Positions 7,069 through 10,822 of a DNA stretch of 10,822 nt are shown piece after piece. The notes under the pieces were generated by a model. That model was not told the origin of the DNA, did no database searches, and saw only the letters and a program-made list of their open reading frames with translations. Every line of letters begins with the position of its first letter. The first letter of the stretch is position 1. Made by a program: the position numbers and the translations under genes. The stretch is taken from positions 1-10,822 of the forward strand of contig NW_014011606.1 of assembly GCF_000611645.1 (NCBI RefSeq), given 5' to 3'. This DNA is from Monoraphidium neglectum (lineage: Eukaryota > Chlorophyta > Chlorophyceae > Sphaeropleales > Selenastraceae).

Positions 7069-10000
7069 ATGGCGTCTCTGATCGCTTCCCGCAGCATGGG
7101 GGTCCAGCTCAGGGCTGCCCCCAGGGCTGTGCCTAAGGCCATCCCGGCCCTGCGTGCTCTCCCCGTGAGGCCGGCTGCCAAGCAGGTGCGGAGGAGACCC
7201 TCCCACGCGTCGGAGTTTGCGGCCGTGTGTCGGCTGTGAGGGAGTGGTCCGGGGCCCCACCCACACTGCTTTCCTGCTCCCCTTGCCGCGCAGCTGCAGA
7301 CCTCGCCCCTGATCGCCAATTCGCGGCCCTTCCTGGCCGAGAGGCAGCCCGCCAAGCGCGCGGAGAACGTGGGCCCAGCTCAGGCCTCGTCCGGGGATGT
7401 CCCCGCCCCAGGCGAGGGCAAGAAGATCCTTGGCTACGATGTCTTCACCTGGCAGAAGATTATCCCGCTCGGCGCGATGTTCTTCTGCATCCTGTTCAAC
7501 TACACGATCCTGCGCGACACCAAGGTGCGGGCCGGACTGTGTGCGGGCCTAAAACGCACGCCACCGACTCGGCCTGGTGTTGATGGTTTTTCAATTGAAT
7601 TGTTTCGGATTATTTAGCGCATGTAAGGCCAGAGGGCATCCGATTGATGGCGACGGCAATGCTCGGCATCAGATCACATGCCGCCTGACAACCCTGGGTG
7701 TGCATGGAACGCGGCGCAGGATGTGCTGGTGGTCACGGCGCCCGGCTCCGGCGCTGAGATCATCCCCTTCCTCAAGACCTGGGTGAACCTGCCCATGGCC
7801 ATCGCGTTCACCATTGGGTACGCCCAGGTGAGTTGACTTGAAAGCAGGCGGGCCTCGCAGGAGCAGCTTGATTGTAGCGGGGAGGAGGCTCAATGCAAGC
7901 ATGCTGCGCAGCACATCGGTTCTTGTTATCCTGCCAGACGGCATGCCGACCTAGCAGGCACGATTGCACATCAATCAGGGTGGGTGGGCTGTTTAGCTTG
8001 TACAGCTGCATACTGACAACCCGCCGCGCTCACCGCGCCGCCCTGTCCACCCCTCGCAGCTGGCCAACGTCCTGTCGACGGAGGCCCTCTTCTACACCTG
8101 CATCATCCCCTTCATCATCTTCTTCGGCGCCTTCGCGTTCGTCATCTACCCCCTGCGTGACGTCATCCACCCCACCGGTGCGCGCGCGGGCGGGCGGCCA
8201 GGGGGCACGGGTTTCGTTGTTGTTTTGCGGCAAAACCGTGGTAGCTTGCACCAGGAACGGTAAACTGGCGCCCCATGTGAGGCAGCTTTGTGGGGTCCTT
8301 GCAGCCCAGCACGCACTGACCACCACAAGCTCGGCGATACAGCGTAGCAGCTTTGGACGGACCCAGGCAGACCAGGCTCTAGGGCAAGCGTACCTGTCAA
8401 TGCAGTGTGAGGACTGTCAGCCGTGGCGCACGCCACATGCGTCAATGGGGGCCGCTGGCTGCTGCCCCCCCTTGGGTCCGTCGGGGCCCGCTTTGTTGGC
8501 ATCGCCCGAACGCCTCACGCCCCGCCGCGCCGCGCAGAGTTCTGCGAGAAGCTGCTCGCGTCCTCGGGCGCTCGCTTCGCGGGCCCCATCGCCATCCTAC
8601 GCAACTGGAGCTACTGCCTCTTCTACGTGATGGCGGAGCTCTGGGGCTCCGTGGTGGTGTCGGTGCTCTTCTGGGGCTTTGCCAACCAGGTGGGCATGGG
8701 TGCTGCTGAGTCGCATCGTGTGGCTTGGGGCGCGCCGCAGTGGGTGGGGGCTCTGTGCATTGGTCGGTCGGGGGCGCTGCGCTCGCAGGGACTGTGTCTT
8801 CTTGTGTTGGAGCGGCAGCGCCAGCAACTGCCCCTGGGACTGTTTGCCAGGACGTCTCTGCTGTTGTTCGTGGGTGGACATTGGGGGGGTTGAGCCAGCT
8901 GAATAGCGCGCTGCGCTCAAGATGTTTGTGCAGGCCCACTCGGTCTGCCAAGCCACTGGTGTGACTGCACAACATGCGACTGATGGTGGGACGAATGGGT
9001 GATGGGCTCTGCTCCCGAATCTCGCGCCGCCCACACCAACTGCTCCCTCCATGTGCTGGTGCCGTCGTCCCGCAGATCACCACGGTCGATGAGGCCTCGC
9101 AGTTCTACCCCCTGTTCGGTGAGAATCGTTGATGCTCCAGACGTAACTGCCTCGGAGGTCATTGGCTCACGCCCCCCCCCCCAAAAGGGAAACCTTGTTC
9201 TGCGGGTCCGTGTGCTGTCCGCTTGGCCCCCTGTTTCCGCGCCCGCGCCTCTCATCCCCCCCGGCCTGCGAACCCCTAACCCCGCAGGCCTGGGTGCCAA
9301 CGTCGCCCTGATCTTCTCGGGCCGCGCCGTCAAGCTCTTCTCCCAGATGCGCGCGGACCTGCCCCCGGATGTCGACGGCTGGGGCCTGTCCCTCAAGGGC
9401 CTCATGGGCATGGTCGTCATCGTGAGTCATGGGATGACGCTGCCAGGGGGGCCGGGGCCGCGTTGGGGGTGGCAGCGACGGGGGCGCGACGAGCCGCGCT
9501 CAAGTGCCTGGCAGCATGGGGGAGAGACGGAGGCGAAGTGTCTGGCTGAGCCGCGGCAGGGTCTACGCCGCCGGCAGGCCCGTGGCTGTTGCCGGGCGGA
9601 CGGCGGGCCCAACGCTGGTGTCTGTTGCTCTCGCCACCATGCTAGCCCCTCACCTGTCCTCCCGCTCCCCAAATCCTCCTTGTGCAGGGCGGTTTGCTCA
9701 TCGCTGGTATCTACTACTGGCTCAACCGCACTGTGGTGCCCAAGGTTGAGAAGCGCGAGGCCAAGAAGAAGAAGAAGGGCCCCAAGATGAGCGGTGAGGA
9801 TCCTTGCATGATGCTTGCATCAGGCGCGCATGCTCCGGGCTTGGCGGCCGCCGAGGGACCCTTGACACTTGGGCCCCGCAGTAGCCTCGACCCCCCTTGT
9901 GTGCCCTAATGAACCCCGCTGCCCCCCGGCCCCACCCCGCCCTGCAGTGGGCGAGTCGTTCGCCTTCCTGGCGGCCAGCCCCTACATCCGCGACATGGCG

Positions 10001-10683
10001 GCCCTGGTGGTGGCCTACGGCATCTCCATCAACCTGGTGGAGGTGACCTGGAAGTCCAAGATCAAGGCCCAGTTCCCCAACCCCAACGACTACTCGGCCT
10101 TCATGGGCGACTTCTCGACCGCCACCGGCGCGGTGACCTTCACGATGATGATCCTGTCCCGCTACATCTTCCGCTACTTCGGCTGGGGCGTGGCGGCGCT
10201 GATCACGCCCACCGTGCTGCTCATCACGGGCATCCTGTTCTTCAGCCTCGTGCTGTTCAGCGACAGCGTCGCCCCGACGCTCAAGGCGCTGGGCCTGACG
10301 CCGCTGATGGCGGCCGTGCTGGTGGGCGCCGCGCAGAACGTGTTCAGCAAGTCGTCCAAGTACAGCCTGTTCGACCCCTGCAAGGAGATGGCCGTGAGTG
10401 GCGGGGCGGGCTTGGGGGCAGGCATGGGGTGGTTGGGGATGGCGGCGGCGTGTCGGAACGGCGGCGGCGCGCGGCGCAGGGGCGCCGAGGGGCAATTCAG
10501 TGCCGCAGCACAGGGCATATGTGATGGGGACCGGGCCAGAGCGGCCGCCGCTGCAGTGGCGTGGGGCCGCTTCTCTGATGGTGACCGTCCCCTCAGATGC
10601 GCGCTGACAAATCATGCTCCCTGCGCCCCCGCCTGCCTCACCTTGTTTGTGTCGCCACCAGTACATCCCCCTGGACGAGGAGG
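7069..10683 (+). CDS. NTT: Plastid ATP/ADP translocase (nucleotide transporter NTT), 5' ten exons; 3' end outside the window
   Basis: Plastid inner-envelope carrier exchanging cytosolic ATP for stromal ADP (AAA/NTT family, TIGR00769-type, about 12 membrane spans). Exons: 7069-7185, 7294-7524, 7720-7827, 8060-8177, 8538-8689, 9076-9118, 9288-9421, 9688-9793, 9948-10393 and 10662-10683. All phases agree, giving 492 residues plus one base. The ATG at 7069 is the first after an in-frame TGA (7048-7050). Residues 1 to about 75 are rich in Ala, Arg and Pro with few acids, as in a transit peptide. Family landmarks in order: [78 protein letters not shown], a Lys-rich loop (322-331), [20 protein letters not shown] followed by VEVTWKSK, and [20 protein letters not shown]. 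Plant homologues are about 620 residues, so roughly 110-130 are missing at the right edge. A stand-alone gene with no linked partner. Confidence 0.97.
9172..9182 (+). repeat. Poly-C tract (11 C) in NTT intron 6
   Basis: A run of eleven C followed by AAAAGGG lies inside the intron between the exons ending at 9118 and starting at 9288. It may be length-variable or a sequencing-error hotspot, but it does not touch coding sequence. Confidence 0.85.
10662..10683 (+). other. 22-nt micro-exon of the NTT gene
   Basis: TACATCCCCCTGGACGAGGAGG lies between acceptor CCACCAG at 10661 and donor GTGAGT at 10684. It encodes YIPLDEE plus the first base of a Gly codon, exactly the residues that follow CKEMA in plant NTTs. 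The next exon is not in the window: the only good acceptor, TGCCTGCAG at about 10788, would lead into a non-NTT reading that soon stops. Confidence 0.85.
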
Positions 10684-10822
10684 GTGAGTAGCTTTCTTTT
10701 TGGGGAGGTAGTTGTTCCATTGTCAATGAGCCAGCAACGCAGCGTCAGCCAAGCAGCCTTGCGGCAGCCCCGCTCTTTGCCTGCAGGTCCTCAGTGCATG
10801 CATGCTGACCAGACCCAGTGAC

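Noticed and set aside
9722..10726. 334-codon minus-strand frame
   Set aside because: It is the antisense shadow of NTT exons 8-10 and the introns between them; it is His/Arg-rich with no recognisable domain.
10780..10822. Possible final NTT exon after TGCCTGCAG
   Set aside because: In the required phase it reads PQCMHADQTQ then a stop, unlike any NTT C-terminus, and the protein would be over 100 residues short.
1..10822. Search for CRISPR arrays, insertion sequences, rRNA genes and prokaryotic operons
   Set aside because: No regularly spaced repeats, transposase motifs, terminal inverted repeats or rRNA-like sequence were seen; the genes are intron-rich and eukaryotic.

Overview
The window looks like nuclear DNA of a GC-rich green alga, most likely a Chlorella-like trebouxiophyte. 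The evidence is split genes with short GT-AG introns, very GC-rich third codon positions, a TGTAA-type polyadenylation signal, and a plastid-type ATP/ADP translocase with a plausible transit peptide. There are no operons, Shine-Dalgarno sites or prokaryotic features. All gene models were built by hand from reading frame, splice sites and phase bookkeeping, with no transcript evidence.

Layout. (1) Positions 1-2563, minus strand: the 5' part of an ABCG (white/brown complex) transporter gene. Five exons give an N-terminal hydrophobic extension, a complete nucleotide-binding domain and a long His/Ser/Gly-rich linker. The membrane domain lies beyond the left edge. (2) Positions 2564-3593: an intergenic region between divergent genes, with a 17-bp inverted repeat and a (TGG)9 microsatellite. 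(3) Positions 3594-5994, plus strand: an eight-exon gene for a small membrane protein whose central part resembles the Tim17/Tim22/Tim23 (PRAT) family. One internal junction cannot be resolved from sequence. (4) Positions 5995-7068: 3' UTR of that gene, intergenic DNA and the promoter side of the next gene. (5) Positions 7069 to the right edge, plus strand: ten exons of a plastid-envelope nucleotide transporter (NTT), lacking its last C-terminal exons.

The three genes are probably independent: an efflux-type ABC pump, an organelle membrane protein of unknown job, and the importer of cytosolic ATP into the plastid. I do not see a new multi-gene system. The observations most worth checking are a GC-AG intron in the ABCG gene, a frame conflict at one junction of the PRAT-like gene, two strong-donor introns in that gene that are multiples of three and free of stops, and the unusual N-terminus and linker of the ABCG protein.
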